From NCBI GenBank assembly GCA_963781785.1, contig CAWAHD010000002.1, forward strand, positions 5,084,001-5,148,000: DNA of 64,000 nucleotides, in the 5' to 3' direction. The DNA comes from CAWAHD01 sp963781785 (GTDB lineage: Bacteria; Planctomycetota; Planctomycetia; Isosphaerales; Isosphaeraceae). Under the pieces are notes generated by a model, which saw only the letters and a list, made by a program, of their open reading frames with translations, was not told the DNA's origin and made no database searches. Numbering within the stretch: position 1 is the stretch's first letter; each line of letters opens with the position of its first letter. Shown here one piece after another: positions 43,203 through 53,808 of this stretch. A program made the position numbers and the translations under genes.

Positions 43203-44522
43203 TCAGCGGATGACCTTCCGGCTGAACGCCACGATGAACAGGCCCCACAGGAGCGTGCCCAGCAGCGACTCGGCAATCAACGGCAGGTTCATCCAGCCGT
43301 GCGCGGCACCTCGGATATCGCCGAAACCCGACGTGAACGCGGAGACACTCGTGAGCGCGCCGATCATGACGCGGTTGAGCAGGCCGTCGGCCGGACCGTC
43401 GAACGGTGGAGTCTCGACGTGGAGCAGATGCACGCCCCAGGCGTAAATCGCCCCGAAGCCGAACACGATCAAGACCGCCGCGCGTACGGCACGCATCGGA
43501 TTGGTACCATAGCCGCAGCCGTGGTCCAAGAGCAGCCAGTCGGCGAAGCCTGCCAACTTGGTCCACGGTCTTCTCCAGGACCTTTCCTTGGCGCGGCGCT
43601 GGTTGACCTTAAACCGGTAGAACGCCCAGTCTTCATGCTCGTAGCGGTGCAGCCCCTCGAACACGCGCTTGAGAAGCCCATACTCCTGCATCGCTTGCGA
43701 GTGGTCGCCTGACTTCTCGCTGGCGATCCGGCCGTCGAGCTGTTCGGGCCGGACGAGGATCCGCTCGGCCAGGGCGTTGGTGAACGCGAACGTCTGGTTT
43801 TCGCCCTGCTCGATGTTTTCCAGGTACGCGAAGTCGTGGAACTTGACCTTCGAGAAATCGGTCAGCCCTTCGAAGCGCGTCTTGTCCGCCTCGAACTTCT
43901 TCTCGACGGTCGCGCCGCGGAACAGGAAGCTCGAGTGAAAGCGACAACCGCTGAGAGCAAAGCCTTCCTCGGCGTGGAGACTGCGCAGATCCGCTTCGCC
44001 GTCAAACTCGCATGCCTTGATGTTGACCCAGCCCTGAAAATGAGCTTCCCAGAATCGGACCTTCCCGATGAAATGGGTGCTGTCAAACACTAACGCACCG
44101 CGGAACCGCGCGCCGCTGCATCCGAACGAGCCTTGGACCGTCGTTCGGCGGATCTCGGCGCGGCCGAGAGTCGACCCATCGAACGAGAGGCCCTGCGCAA
44201 ACGTCGCTCCGTTTAATCGGAGGCGGTCGAGCGTGCTGCGCTCGAATGCCACATTGTCGGCGAACGTCGCGTTGCGGATCTGGGGTTGGACGAGCGTGAC
44301 GTCCTTGAAGATAACCGGGCCGCTGAAAGCGCCCTTCAGCACGAGACCCACGACCTTGACGCCGGTGATCGTCTCGCCGTCGTTGATTCGCTTGAGGGCC
44401 TCCGCCGGAGTCATCGTGGCTCGAGTCACGCCATGCTCGATCGCACGCTGCTCAGGCAGCGACGTGGAATCGTCTTCGTCCAGGGGCGTCTCTGATCGGA
44501 CCTCGAGATCCTGCGTATCCAT
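43203..44522 (-). CDS. Pentapeptide-repeat protein with C-terminal ion-channel-like domain
   Basis: ATG 44522 begins an acidic N-terminus. Residues about 65-230 are pentapeptide-like repeats with central Phe/Leu (ATFADNVAFERSTLDRLRLN, then ATFAQGLSFDGSTLGRAEIR), which form a right-handed quadrilateral beta-helix. Two predicted membrane helices follow (AVRAAVLIVFGFGAIYAWGV, about 340-360, and LIAESLLGTLLWGLFIVAF near the end). Between them is TSVSAFTSGFGDI, which matches the pore helix and a GFGD selectivity filter as in two-helix potassium channels. I infer a channel gated or scaffolded by a pentapeptide domain; ion specificity is unproven. It ends a minus-strand cluster after the RNase Z-like gene, 34 bases away. 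Confidence 0.8.
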   Translation of the reverse strand: MDTQDLEVRSETPLDEDDSTSLPEQRAIEHGVTRATMTPAEALKRINDGETITGVKVVGLVLKGAFSGPVIFKDVTLVQPQIRNATFADNVAFERSTLDRLRLNGATFAQGLSFDGSTLGRAEIRRTTVQGSFGCSGARFRGALVFDSTHFIGKVRFWEAHFQGWVNIKACEFDGEADLRSLHAEEGFALSGCRFHSSFLFRGATVEKKFEADKTRFEGLTDFSKVKFHDFAYLENIEQGENQTFAFTNALAERILVRPEQLDGRIASEKSGDHSQAMQEYGLLKRVFEGLHRYEHEDWAFYRFKVNQRRAKERSWRRPWTKLAGFADWLLLDHGCGYGTNPMRAVRAAVLIVFGFGAIYAWGVHLLHVETPPFDGPADGLLNRVMIGALTSVSAFTSGFGDIRGAAHGWMNLPLIAESLLGTLLWGLFIVAFSRKVIR

Positions 44523-44556
44523 GGCTTTGGCCTGTTCGAGTAAGGCGTATGTTGAC

Positions 44557-45428
44557 TCAGGAGTTTTTCGCTCGCGGTCGCGGTTTCTTCAAGGGCTCGG
44601 ACGGAATCTCGGCCGTGGCGCCGGGGAAGATCGTCCGCGCCTGATCGATGAGCGTCTGGTAGCGCCCCGCGTAACGCGAGGCGAAGTGAATCAGCACCAG
44701 TTGCTGGACGTCGGCTGCGCGCCAAATTCAGCGGCCTGGGTGGCCGTCATGTGCCGGTGCTGCGCCGCATTAGCAAGCTGTTCCGTGGCGTAGAACGAGT
44801 CGCAATAAAGCCGCGCGGCGCCGCGTGCCAGCCGCAAGAGCGCCGGCCGCACCGCATCGCTCCAGGCCGTGTCGGTCACGTACGCGATACGCAGTTCCGG
44901 CGACTTCTGCACGAGCGCAAACGACAGGCACGGCGTTGTGTGGTCGACATGCGCAGCTTCCACGCACCAATCATCTGCCGCATGGATAACGTGCCCGGAC
45001 CATTCGACTTCGTTGATCTCGGGTTTGGGAAACTTTTGCGAGCACTCGAGCACGGCCAACCGGATCGCACCGGGGAGAATCTCGTGAACGTCGATGACAA
45101 CCTTCTGGAACGGGAAGAACTGGTAATCGTAGCTTTTGATCCTTGCGTAAACCTTGCGAATCGTCCCTTCAGGTCCATAAACAGAGAGGGCCTTGTCGCG
45201 GTCGAGGTTCGCGCGGACGATCCGATCGAAACCGATGAAGTGGTCGACGTGATGATGCGAGAGAAAGACCGCCCGCAGGTCGCTCAAGGTTCTCATATCG
45301 AGCGAGCAGTTCTCGCCGGCGTCGAACAGGATCGCATCGTCGCGCCCCGGATAATCGACGAGCAGGGACGGATCGCCGTTCGAGCCGTTGACAAGACGTG
45401 TGGTGAACATGGGGGCTGAGCCGTTCAT
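44557..45428 (-). CDS. RNase Z-like metallo-beta-lactamase-fold hydrolase (one-base frameshift)
   Basis: From ATG 45428, the N-terminal part reads MFTTRLVNGSNGDPSLLVDY and has the metal motif LSHHHVDHFIGFDRI (HxHxDH), then VEAAHVDHTTPCLSFAL and TDTAWSD, as in RNase Z / arylsulfatase-AtsA-type MBL proteins. The assembled frame ends at 44691. Adding one base near 44716-44722 restores the family C-terminus (AADVQQLVLIHFASRYAGRY with the final metal His) to TGA 44557-44559, 290 residues. RNase Z trims tRNA 3' trailers, but this family also includes other hydrolases, so the substrate is not certain. ATG 45410 is another possible start. The neighbours are esterases and a channel, not tRNA genes. 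Confidence 0.75.
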
Positions 45429-45477
45429 GAGATCATGGTTCTCGGGGTAAGAGGCCGCCCCAGGGCGAATGAGCTCA

Positions 45478-46820
45478 CTAGCGAAAATGAGCGTCTGCAA
45501 AGTCCATGAATGCCGTCCAGTCATCGCTCGTAACGTCATGCTTGCCGGGGCGATAGTGATAGCCGATCGTGCTCTTGACCAACTGGTTAGGCGCCGGCCG
45601 GGGCATTTCCGTGACGGCCAGGCCGTCGGTGCCGAGCAGGCGATAAACCGGGTCGGCTGCGAGCGCGGCCAGGAATTCTCCTTTGGGGTCGGCCCAGAGA
45701 TCTTCCTCGGCCGAGCAGATCAAGACGGGACGGGGGGCGATCAAGGCGATCAGCTCGTGCTGGTCGACCGGCAGCTTTTCCTCGTGCGCGTTGTACTGGT
45801 GAAAATTGGCGCAGAACCAGTGGGGAAAGCTGGTGTTGATCCGCTCGACGGTCTCACCGAAGTCGCGACGGGAGAGAGCCGCTCCGCCGCAGCCTGAGTC
45901 GTTCGAGACGACGATGGCGAATCGTGAGTCGCTTGCTCCCGCCCAGAGCGCCGTCTTGCCGAGCCGCGAATGCCCCATGAGCACGACCTTTTTGCCGTCG
46001 ATTTCAGGCGCCGTCACGAGGTAATCGAGGGCCCGGCTCAGGCCCCACGCCCAGGCGCCGATCGATCCCCACTCATCAGCGGCGGGACGAGTCCGGCCCG
46101 GTTGATAGAAAAGAGGGTGGATCCCGTTCTGAAACCCATCGTCGAAATCCGGGTCGATATCGCCGTAATACGCGGTCGCCAGCGCATAGCCGCGGGCCAG
46201 GATTTGTTCCACGGGCCACCGCGACTTCGCCGCACCGCGCGAGGCCTCGGGCGACTGGTGGTTCACGACTCCTTTCCTGGCATCGTTGCGCATCCACGCG
46301 CGGGAGAAGGTGATCCCAGGGTCGGAATGGATTGTGTGGTTCCCATCGAAATTCAGCCCGAGAAACGCGGGGACGGGGCGCGATCGATCTGCCGTCTTGG
46401 GCAGATAAAGCAGCAGATCCATGCGCGGACCGTCGGGCTTGTCGGAGAACAGGATCGACACCTGGCGGCGGACGGCTGTTCCACCCAGGGCATTCTTGTC
46501 TTCGGTGCGGGCCAGGTATGTGGGCCGGATCGGCCGGGCTGGTTGGGGGACCTTGCCGTAGACCTGAGACTCGAAAATGTGCAACAGCTCGGGCCGCCGC
46601 TCATGGAGCCACTGGGCACTGGACGTGATCTTTTGACCCGAGGCCGACACCAGCGGGTCGGGCAAGGTGTATGGCCCGACTTTGGTCTCGTCGAGATTGA
46701 TCCGTGGCTCTTGCGCGAGCGCCTGGGCGCGGGCCAGCCGGATGCGATCGCCAGGACGAGCGCCGCGGCGAGGTGCGAAGCGATGATGGCACGTCGACGG
46801 GCATAGGGAGGGTGGTCCAT
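45478..46820 (-). CDS. CE15-like glucuronoyl esterase / acetylxylan esterase-like hydrolase (one-base frameshift)
   Basis: ATG 46820 encodes a signal peptide (MDHPPYARRRAIIASHLAAA, LVLAIASG). Adding one base at 46731-46736 joins it to ARAQALAQEPRINLDETKVG and the alpha/beta-hydrolase domain, 447 residues in all. The nucleophile elbow is GHSRLGKTALWAGA (Ser in GxSRxGK), followed by SNDSGCGGAAL, a segment typical of bacterial CE15 enzymes. A later Glu/Asp and DVTSDDW...H-rich end complete it. CE15 enzymes cleave the ester between lignin and glucuronoxylan, which suggests use of plant polymers. Both the stop-start spacing (50 bases to the RNase Z-like gene) and strand suggest co-transcription. 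Confidence 0.83.
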
Positions 46821-46857
46821 GTGATTCCGTCTTTCGAAACCGGGGGAGGGGCGACGC

Positions 46858-48447
46858 CTACGGTCCGGCGCCCATGCGCTCGGCCATCTGCCTCAATATC
46901 GCACTGTCGGAGACCGGAATCCAGCAGTGCCCCTCGCGCGGGCTGAATGTGATCGTGCCTTCGAAAGGAGGCTGGGCGTGTGCGAGAAAGCCGTCGAGCA
47001 AGTGAACAGCGTTATTCAGGAAGTAGTCGTCGGCATCGCCGATCCAGATGTGAATCTTTCCCTTGAGCTTGGGGCCGAGCTCAGCCCAGCGTGATTCGAG
47101 CACGCGGCGGAGGTCGTACGATTTCCAGTGGGACGCGACCTTGTGGTCGATCGCCCCGGTGATCGGGTCCCAGAGGGGAACCGGTTGACCGCCCTTGCCT
47201 TTGGGTCCGTAGGTGGCGTTCCACGCTCCCCACTGGCCCCCCGAGAGCGTCCAGGAGCCGCCGCGCCCCAGTACGTTTTCAAGCTGGCACTCGTGCCGCA
47301 TCGTGAACCGCACCTCGCCCGAGACGTCGCGGGCCGCGGGCCGTTCGAAGCCGTGAGGGCCGATGTACGCGTTCTCGTCTTCATAGATATTCACCAGCTC
47401 GAGAGAGCGGAAGTCGACGCTATCGGGGCAGAAGGACCAGGCGCCGTTGAAGAAATCCGGGTAGAAGACCTGCAAGGCCAGGGCGACCCAGCCGCCGGTC
47501 GAGCCGCCGTCGACCACACGGGCACGACCCTCGCCGATTCCGCGAAAATGGTCTTCGATGTAAGGGATGAGCTCGCGCGTGATCGCCGCGCCGTATGGTC
47601 CGTGATTGGCCGAGTCGACCTGGTAAGGGTCGCCCAGCGGGCCGGCGCCGTCCAGGTGGATCAGGATCATCGGCGGGGCACCTTCAGCCATCCAGGCCTG
47701 GTGGAATTCGGAGCCGGCGGCCATCATCGCGCCGACATCCGTGAACCGCGCGGCGTAGCCGCCGACGTGGACCCTCACCGGGTAACGGCGATCGGGGTGT
47801 TGAGCAAACTCCCGCGGCAAAATCACCCCCGCGCGAAGGTAGATCGCTCGGCCGTGGAAGTCGCTCAGGAGCTGCGAGCGAATCTTGAGATACTTGACGA
47901 GGGCGCGATCGGGGGGAAGCGTCTCGGCGGGTACCTGGTGCAAGAGCTCCAGAGCGACCGTGCCACCGGAGGCAGGGTCCAGACGAATCGTGGTCACCGA
48001 GCTATACAGGTCTCCCGGCGCGTTTGGGACGTTCAAGTCGGGATTGACGTGAAGCACGGCCTGGACAGCGTAGGTATCGGGCCGGAGCTGGCTCAGTTGA
48101 GCGATCGGGAACAGGGCCGAGTGGTTATCGAGCACGGCCACGCCGCCGGGCGCGAGGTTGTCGACATCGCGGCCCAAGACGGGGGCAGCGTCCTTGCCGG
48201 TCCTGCCGATCGAGAGCCGCGGCTCGCCCGAGCCGGGGCGGCCGAGCACGATCAGTAGCCGGCCCGATTGGACCTGCGAACCCGGCCCAGGTCGGCCGGC
48301 GCCGTTGCCTCCCTCACGGCCAAGCCTCACCGCGAATCGAAGGGCAGTCGGTGAGGTCTGGGCGGGCTCGGCGGCGATCAAGACCATCGAGCTGGCCAGC
48401 AAGCTGAAGACGAAGGCGCAGGCGAAGAAAACGCGATTCGAAGCCAT
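46858..48447 (-). CDS. Secreted alpha/beta-hydrolase, esterase-D family
   Basis: ATG 48447 gives a signal peptide (MASNRVFFACAFVFSLLASS, MVLIAAEPAQT). The longer frame to 48543 is rejected since it masks this signal. The 529-residue protein has a beta-rich N-terminal part (LRFAVRLGREGGNGAGRPG to about residue 190) and a C-terminal PF00756-type esterase: YPVRVHVGGYAARFTDVGAM, nucleophile elbow VDGGSTGGWVAL, acidic IGDADDYF and histidine EGHCWIP. It probably deacylates carbohydrate or siderophore esters outside the cell. It sits 37 bases upstream of the CE15-like esterase on the same strand, so they likely form an ester-cleaving pair. Confidence 0.85.
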   Translation of the reverse strand: MASNRVFFACAFVFSLLASSMVLIAAEPAQTSPTALRFAVRLGREGGNGAGRPGPGSQVQSGRLLIVLGRPGSGEPRLSIGRTGKDAAPVLGRDVDNLAPGGVAVLDNHSALFPIAQLSQLRPDTYAVQAVLHVNPDLNVPNAPGDLYSSVTTIRLDPASGGTVALELLHQVPAETLPPDRALVKYLKIRSQLLSDFHGRAIYLRAGVILPREFAQHPDRRYPVRVHVGGYAARFTDVGAMMAAGSEFHQAWMAEGAPPMILIHLDGAGPLGDPYQVDSANHGPYGAAITRELIPYIEDHFRGIGEGRARVVDGGSTGGWVALALQVFYPDFFNGAWSFCPDSVDFRSLELVNIYEDENAYIGPHGFERPAARDVSGEVRFTMRHECQLENVLGRGGSWTLSGGQWGAWNATYGPKGKGGQPVPLWDPITGAIDHKVASHWKSYDLRRVLESRWAELGPKLKGKIHIWIGDADDYFLNNAVHLLDGFLAHAQPPFEGTITFSPREGHCWIPVSDSAILRQMAERMGAGP

Positions 48448-48737
48448 GGGGCTCTCGCTCGAGACATGGTCGGACGACCGCGCCCTGCCGAGACACTCTC
48501 GCCAGGTAAAGACAGTCCAGGCATCAGCCCGAATTCCAGCCACATTCGGTCGGTCTCAATAGGTATTTCAACGGCCCATGCCAATTCACCGACACGCGCT
48601 CATCAGGACGGTATGGTATCCTCGTCGTGGTGCAGAGCGGAAGGGACAGCCGGCCGGGAATCTTGCGGGAAGGCAGGACGGCAACGTCCGATGACTCGAG
48701 ACAATGGGTCGGGCGCCAGGCGCGGCCGGGCGGCTTG

Positions 48738-49670
48738 TCAGACGATTTCCACCGGGGCTCGAGCGGGCAGGCGCGAGCAGTCGCGGAAGTGGGTGACCCG
48801 GTCGCGGCCGCCTCGCTTGGAATGGTACAAGGCTTGGTCGGCCTCGTCGACGAGCGCGGCGGCGTCGGTGGTATCAAGTCCGATCGTGCCCACCCCCAGG
48901 CTCGCAGTGATCTTGCGGTGCGGCCAGGGCCGGCCGGCGATCGCCAGACGAAGGCGCTTGGCCACCTCCAGTGCCTCGTCTTCACTCGTCCCCGGCAGGA
49001 GGACGACGAACTCTTCGCCGCCGTACCGGGCGACGACGTCGTGAGCGCGAACGGCGGTCCGGAGCGTGGAGCCGGTCCAGTGCAGGACCACGTCGCCGGC
49101 CGGGTGTCCGAAGGTGTCGTTGTACTGCTTGAAATGATCGAGGTCGATCATGATCACCGAAAGCGGCGAGCGCTGGCGCTTGGCCTGGGCGAAGAGGAGG
49201 TAAAGGTCTTCACGGAATCGCCGGCGGTTCTTGGTCCCTGTGAGCTCATCGACGGCGGCCAGCTCGGCGAGTCGCTCGTTCTGGCGGGCGAGCTGGCCGT
49301 GAACCTTCAAGATGCGCTCCGCGATTTCTAGCCGGATTGTCAGCTCGTCGGGGTCGGGCGGCTTGGTGAGGAAATCGTCGGCACCGGCACGGAGCCCCTC
49401 AAGCCGGTCCTCGCGCCGGTCGCGGGATGTGAGCAGGATGATGTACGTGTAGCGGTCAACGCCGGAGGCCCGGATGCGGCGGCAGAGCTCGACGCCGTCG
49501 AGGCGCGGCATCATCCAGTCGGATATGAGCAGAGGCGCCTCACCGCTTTGCACGATCCGCCACGCCTCCTCGCCGTCGGCGGCCACAGTCGCCTGATGCC
49601 CGAGCCGCTCGAGCGTGCGTTGCAAGTAAAGGGCCGCCACGGCCTGGTCCTCGGCAATGAGGATCTTCAT
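48738..49670 (-). CDS. Response regulator with diguanylate cyclase (REC-GGDEF)
   Basis: ATG 49670 overlaps the stop of the histidine kinase (ATGA), so the pair is translationally coupled. Residues 1-120 form a receiver: acidic pair near the start (KILIAEDQ), phospho-acceptor Asp in LLISDWMMPRLDG, Thr in LLTSRD and Lys in LTKPPDP. A helical linker leads to a GGDEF domain (about 150-300) with intact active-site RYGGEEFVVLLPG. It should make cyclic di-GMP on phosphorylation. A canonical I-site RxxD is not obvious a few residues upstream (the sequence reads RAHDVVARYGG: R-A-H-D is present 5 residues ahead, consistent with an I-site). 310 residues. The coupled kinase is the probable phosphodonor. 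Confidence 0.93.
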   Translation of the reverse strand: MKILIAEDQAVAALYLQRTLERLGHQATVAADGEEAWRIVQSGEAPLLISDWMMPRLDGVELCRRIRASGVDRYTYIILLTSRDRREDRLEGLRAGADDFLTKPPDPDELTIRLEIAERILKVHGQLARQNERLAELAAVDELTGTKNRRRFREDLYLLFAQAKRQRSPLSVIMIDLDHFKQYNDTFGHPAGDVVLHWTGSTLRTAVRAHDVVARYGGEEFVVLLPGTSEDEALEVAKRLRLAIAGRPWPHRKITASLGVGTIGLDTTDAAALVDEADQALYHSKRGGRDRVTHFRDCSRLPARAPVEIV

Positions 49671-52600
49671 TTCTGGGTCTCAACAAGTAAGAGCTGTTCG
49701 AGGGCTGCTCGGACCTGGTCCCACGCGACTGCGAGCCCGGTGGTCAGGTCTGCCGCGGCAACCAGGTCGGCACCGCGGCCGGCGACCTCGAGATTGGTCG
49801 CAAGAGCGGCAAGCTGCACGGCTCCGATCGTGCGGCTGATTCCAGAGAGTGCGTGGGCATGAAGGGTCAAGCCGCGAACGTCGCCGGATTCCAGGGCCAT
49901 TTCGATTCCGGCGATCGAGTGCGGCGCTGATTCGAGGAATGTCTCGGCCAGCTCGCGAGCGAAATCATCATCCCCCTGGCATATTTCGTTCAATCCCACG
50001 ACGACCGACTGCGAGTGATCCGGCATGTCGGGCCCATCGTCGACTTTGAGGGTCAGGAGAATCTTATGAAGGTCGGCCTGGCGGATTGGCTTGGGGAGGT
50101 AGCCGTCGAAGCCGGCCTCGAGGCATCGTTCACGGTCGCCCTGCATGGCATGAGCTGTGAGAGCGATGACGGGGATGTGGCGGCCGGTCAGGGGCTCGCG
50201 GTCGCGGATCGAGCGGAGTGCTTCGAAGCCGTCCATCTCCGGCATCTGGAGGTCCATGAGAACGACGTCGAAGTGGTCCTTATCGAGCTTGACGAGCGCC
50301 TGCCGACCGTCGCCGGCGACCGCCACACGATGGCCCTGATGCTCGAGCATGCGGACAGCCACTTTCTGATTGACCGGATGATCCTCGGCGAGCAAGATGC
50401 GCAGCGATTCGATAGCAGGGAGTGCGCCGACCCGTTCGGCGGCTGTGCGGTGTGGGGGACGGGCTTGCACGGACCGGTGCCAGACGGACATCCCCTTCAT
50501 CAAGGCATCGAACAACTCGGACTGGCGGACCGGCTTGGTGAGGCAGGCGGAGATATCGAGCGTCCGGCACCGCGTGGTGTCCTCGGGCGCCCCGGCGGAA
50601 GTCAGGAGCAGAATCCGGACGCCGGCGATGACCGGCGTGGCACGGATCCGCTCGGCCAGATCGAATCCGTCCATGGCGGGCATCATACCGTCGACGAGTG
50701 CGATCGGGAACGGCTGCTGCCGTGCGACGGCCGCTTGCAGCTCCTCCAGAGCGGCTGTCCCGCAGTCGACTGCAGTCGGCCGGGCTCCCCAAGTCTTCAG
50801 GACCTCTTCGAGGATCCGGCGATTCGTGGCATTGTCGTCGACGATCAGAACCGGAAGCCCTTCGAGCAGAAGAAGCTCCGAGTCGCCGGAACTCGCCCCG
50901 GCCTGCGGCGCGACTCCCAACTTCGCGGTGAACCAGAACGTGCTGCCGAGCCCGGGTTCGCTCTCGACCCAGATCTGCCCACCCATCAGATCGACGAGCT
51001 TGGAGGAGATCGTCAGCCCCAGACCCGTGCCCCCGAACCGGCGGGTCGTCGATCCGTCGGCTTGCTCGAACGGCCGGAAAATGGCCTGAAGGGTGTGCGC
51101 GGGGATGCCGATGCCGGTATCGGCCACGGCAACGCGCAGGCCGACTGTCGACTCGGTGTAATCTTCGAGAGCCACGGAAACGACGACCTCACCCCGCTCG
51201 GTGAACTTGATCGCGTTGCCCACCAGGTTGACCAGCACCTGGCGGAGGCGGCCAAGGTCGCCGATCACGGAGTCGGGCACCTCAGGCGCGATGCGGCAAG
51301 CGAGCTCCAGACCCTTGGCGTGCGCCCGCACGGCCAGGGCCTGAAGAGTCTCATCCAGTGCGTTGCGAACCGCGAAGGGCGTTTCGTCGAGGCTGAGCTT
51401 GCCGGCCTCGATCTTGGAGAAATCGAGGATGTCGTTGATGACCGTGAGCAGCGAGTCGGCCGAGCTCTTGACCAAGCCCAGGTACTCGCGCTGACGGGGA
51501 GTGAGCTCGGTATCGAGGGCCAGCTCGGTCATGCCGATCACCCCGTTCATCGGAGTGCGGATCTCGTGGCTCATGTTCGCCAGAAACTCGCTCTTGGCGC
51601 GGCTGGCTGCCTGCGCGGACTCGGCGGCCTGCCGGAGCGATTCCTCGGCGAGTTTTCGCGATGTCAGGTCGCGCAGGAAGCCGACGAACTGCGGCGTGGT
51701 GCCGGCCCGTTCCACCGAGCTGATCGTGAGCTCGGCGGGAAACTCGGTGCCGTCTGAGCGGCGCACCGCAGCTTCAAAACTACAGCGGACCGGCCCCATT
51801 TCACCGCCGGTCAGGACGCCGCTCAAGGCGTGGTACCGTGACGGCTCGATGATCAGCTCCTCCAGATGCCTGCCGATCGATTCGCTCCGCGCGTAACCGA
51901 ACGTCGCTTCGGCGGCGGGATTGAACTCGGTGACCCGTCCAAGATGGTTGATGGTCAAGATCGCATCCGGCGCGGTCTCGATGATCGACGCCATCAGGTT
52001 CTTGCTCGCGAGCAGCTCGCCTGCTTGTCGTGTCAGCTCGCCGTTGGCCCGGAGCAGCTCGGCGGTGCGATCCTGTACCTCGTCTTCCATCCTGGCGTTG
52101 GCCACCTCGACGTCGGCTTGCCGGGAAGCGAGCTCGCGCAGCCCCTTGAGCGATTGAGAACCACCGCGGATGAGCATCACATCGGCGAAGAAAACCCACG
52201 CGCTGTGCTCGGCCCAGCGCCATGGGCTGACCATCGCGCTGCCGTAGACCGACATGGGCCAGTAGATGCCGCGCAGCAGGTGGTCCAGGGCCACGACCAG
52301 CGACGCCGAGATCAACACCTTCCAGTCGCGGTAGAGAGCCAGGAAGGCAAGCGAGCCGAAGATGTGGAAATGGGCCTCGATCCGTCCCGCCGAAAGATGG
52401 ACCAAAAGGGCGCTCATGAGCATCTGGGCGACCGCCACGACGTGGCGAGTCAGCGCAGCTGCCGGGCGCGGTCAGGGCCAGCACGATGGGAAGGCCGACA
52501 ATGGCTCCGCCCAGGATGATCGCCTCCTCCAGATGGGCATTGAGGGACGCGGCGTCGCCGGCCCAGGCATAGGGGGAAACGAGCAAGGCAAACCCCACGG

Positions 52601-52745
52601 CGACCGGCCACTCCAGGAGGAGCAGAAACGCGAACAGATAATCGACGCGGCAATGGCCCGCTCTCAAAAGCTGCTCGTATTTGTGTGCGGCAAGCAAGGC
52701 GCTCGTGGATGGCAGATCCGTCGACGCGGCGACCCCGCTGGTCAT
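49667..52745 (-). CDS. Hybrid histidine kinase (TM-PAS-HisKA-HATPase-REC-REC-Hpt), one-base frameshift
   Basis: ATG 52745 encodes several membrane helices (VDYLFAFLLLLEWPVAVGFA, AIILGGAIVGLPIVLALTA, then MLMSALLVHLSAGRIEAHFH). The frame breaks near 52452-52462; removing one base gives 1,025 residues. Then come a coiled region, PAS (ETAPDAILTINHLGRVTEFN), HisKA with phospho-acceptor His in MSHEIRTPMNGVIGM, HATPase with ADTGIGIP and GGTGLGLTIS, two receivers (LIVDDNATNR... LVDGMMPAMDG; LLAEDHPVNQ... LMDLQMPEMDG) and an Hpt domain (LTLHAHALSGISRTIGA). This is a complete four-step phosphorelay in one protein. It is coupled to the REC-GGDEF gene downstream, so it probably links a membrane signal to cyclic di-GMP. 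Confidence 0.92.
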
Positions 52746-52993
52746 GGTTCTTACTCCAGAGTGGCGGTCGATCGGGTTGTCGCGATCGGGCAGCCGAAGA
52801 TGAAGTACTTAACCCTAATCGGCAAAAGCATTTGTCTCTCGAAGAAGCGAGTCAAGCAAGGTGGGGGCGAGTCGATCCTGACAGAGAACCGCACACCTCC
52901 GTCGCGGAGGCGGAGACGGTTCCTTTCGGGTGTGATTCTAAAGAAACATAGAACATGCTGCGGTTCGAAGGGTTACCGACGAGCCGGGGCGGC

Positions 52994-53359
52994 TCAGATT
53001 GAGGAAAGTAAGGATTTGAAGAGACCGGAGACTCCGCTGGTCGCCGTCGTCGAAGTCGACGTCGAGGTGTGGTCGGGATGCGAAATGCCGATGAGTAGCT
53101 TGGCTCGGCGATGCACCTCGGTGGCGAGGTTTCTGGCGGTGACGGCGGCCGTAAGATCCTGGCGTTCAACCCGGTGCTGCAACTTCATGCTCTGGTCTCG
53201 CTGGGAGAGAGCGGCCCGCGCTTCGTGTTCGTGTGCCCGGACCTGGCTCACCGGCGCCCTTACGGAATTCCCCAGTTGCGCAGCAATACCGACCGCACTC
53301 AGAACGACCCGTGATTCCACCGACTCCAGACGCGGCCGGACGACTTTTCGCTTGCGCAT
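52994..53359 (-). CDS. Small exported protein with LEPR-XLL-type leader
   Basis: ATG 53359 is preceded by CAGGAG at good spacing. The 121-residue product opens MRKRKVVRPRLESVESRVVL, then SAVGIAAQLGN, a variant of the basic-LExxESRxxLS leader also seen on the two large surface proteins of this window. The middle is a charged helical stretch (RAHEHEARAALSQRDQSMKL), and the end is Ser/Thr-rich (STSTSTTATSGVSGLF). It lies 248 bases upstream of the histidine kinase on the same strand. No family or function recognised. Confidence 0.65.
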   Translation of the reverse strand: MRKRKVVRPRLESVESRVVLSAVGIAAQLGNSVRAPVSQVRAHEHEARAALSQRDQSMKLQHRVERQDLTAAVTARNLATEVHRRAKLLIGISHPDHTSTSTSTTATSGVSGLFKSLLSSI

Positions 53360-53808
53360 CGGCGAAACTCCTGGGAGGCATCATCCGAGCGGATCGTGGC
53401 CGCACCGGCACCCGGGGCCACCGCAGGCTCGCGGTCCACACGGCCGTGGGGGCATTGCAGATCCTGGATTCTCGCCTCGCGGATGGAATTGAGCTGGCGC
53501 CATCATGACCGCCAGCTTTGAGGAAGCAGTCTAACCGAACGTGTCTTGACGTCAAGGAGAGTAGCCTGTAGGCGGGTTCGACTCGACAGATTTGCGTATC
53601 GGCCGGCCGCCCCCGTGCAAATGAACCAATTCGACAGACGAGATCGGCGGTGGGGCCGGATATACAGGCTTGCGACTCTAGAGCGGGCGCACCGGCCGGG
53701 ATTCGATCGCCTGATCTACCTTCTCATCCGCGGACCCATCTGATAGTCTGAGCCGCGCGATGGATCGTCTCAAGTTCAATCGTCAGGCAAGGAAGCGAGT
53801 GATCTCCC
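53360..53808. other. Intergenic region between divergent genes
   Basis: About 450 bp upstream of lpxB. No protein-like ORF, tRNA or clear hairpin is seen. It presumably holds the promoters of lpxB and of the small LEPR-XLL gene. Confidence 0.45.

Noticed and set aside
50015..51757. 580-codon plus-strand frame opposite the histidine kinase
   Set aside because: It is antisense to HisKA, HATPase and receiver motifs.
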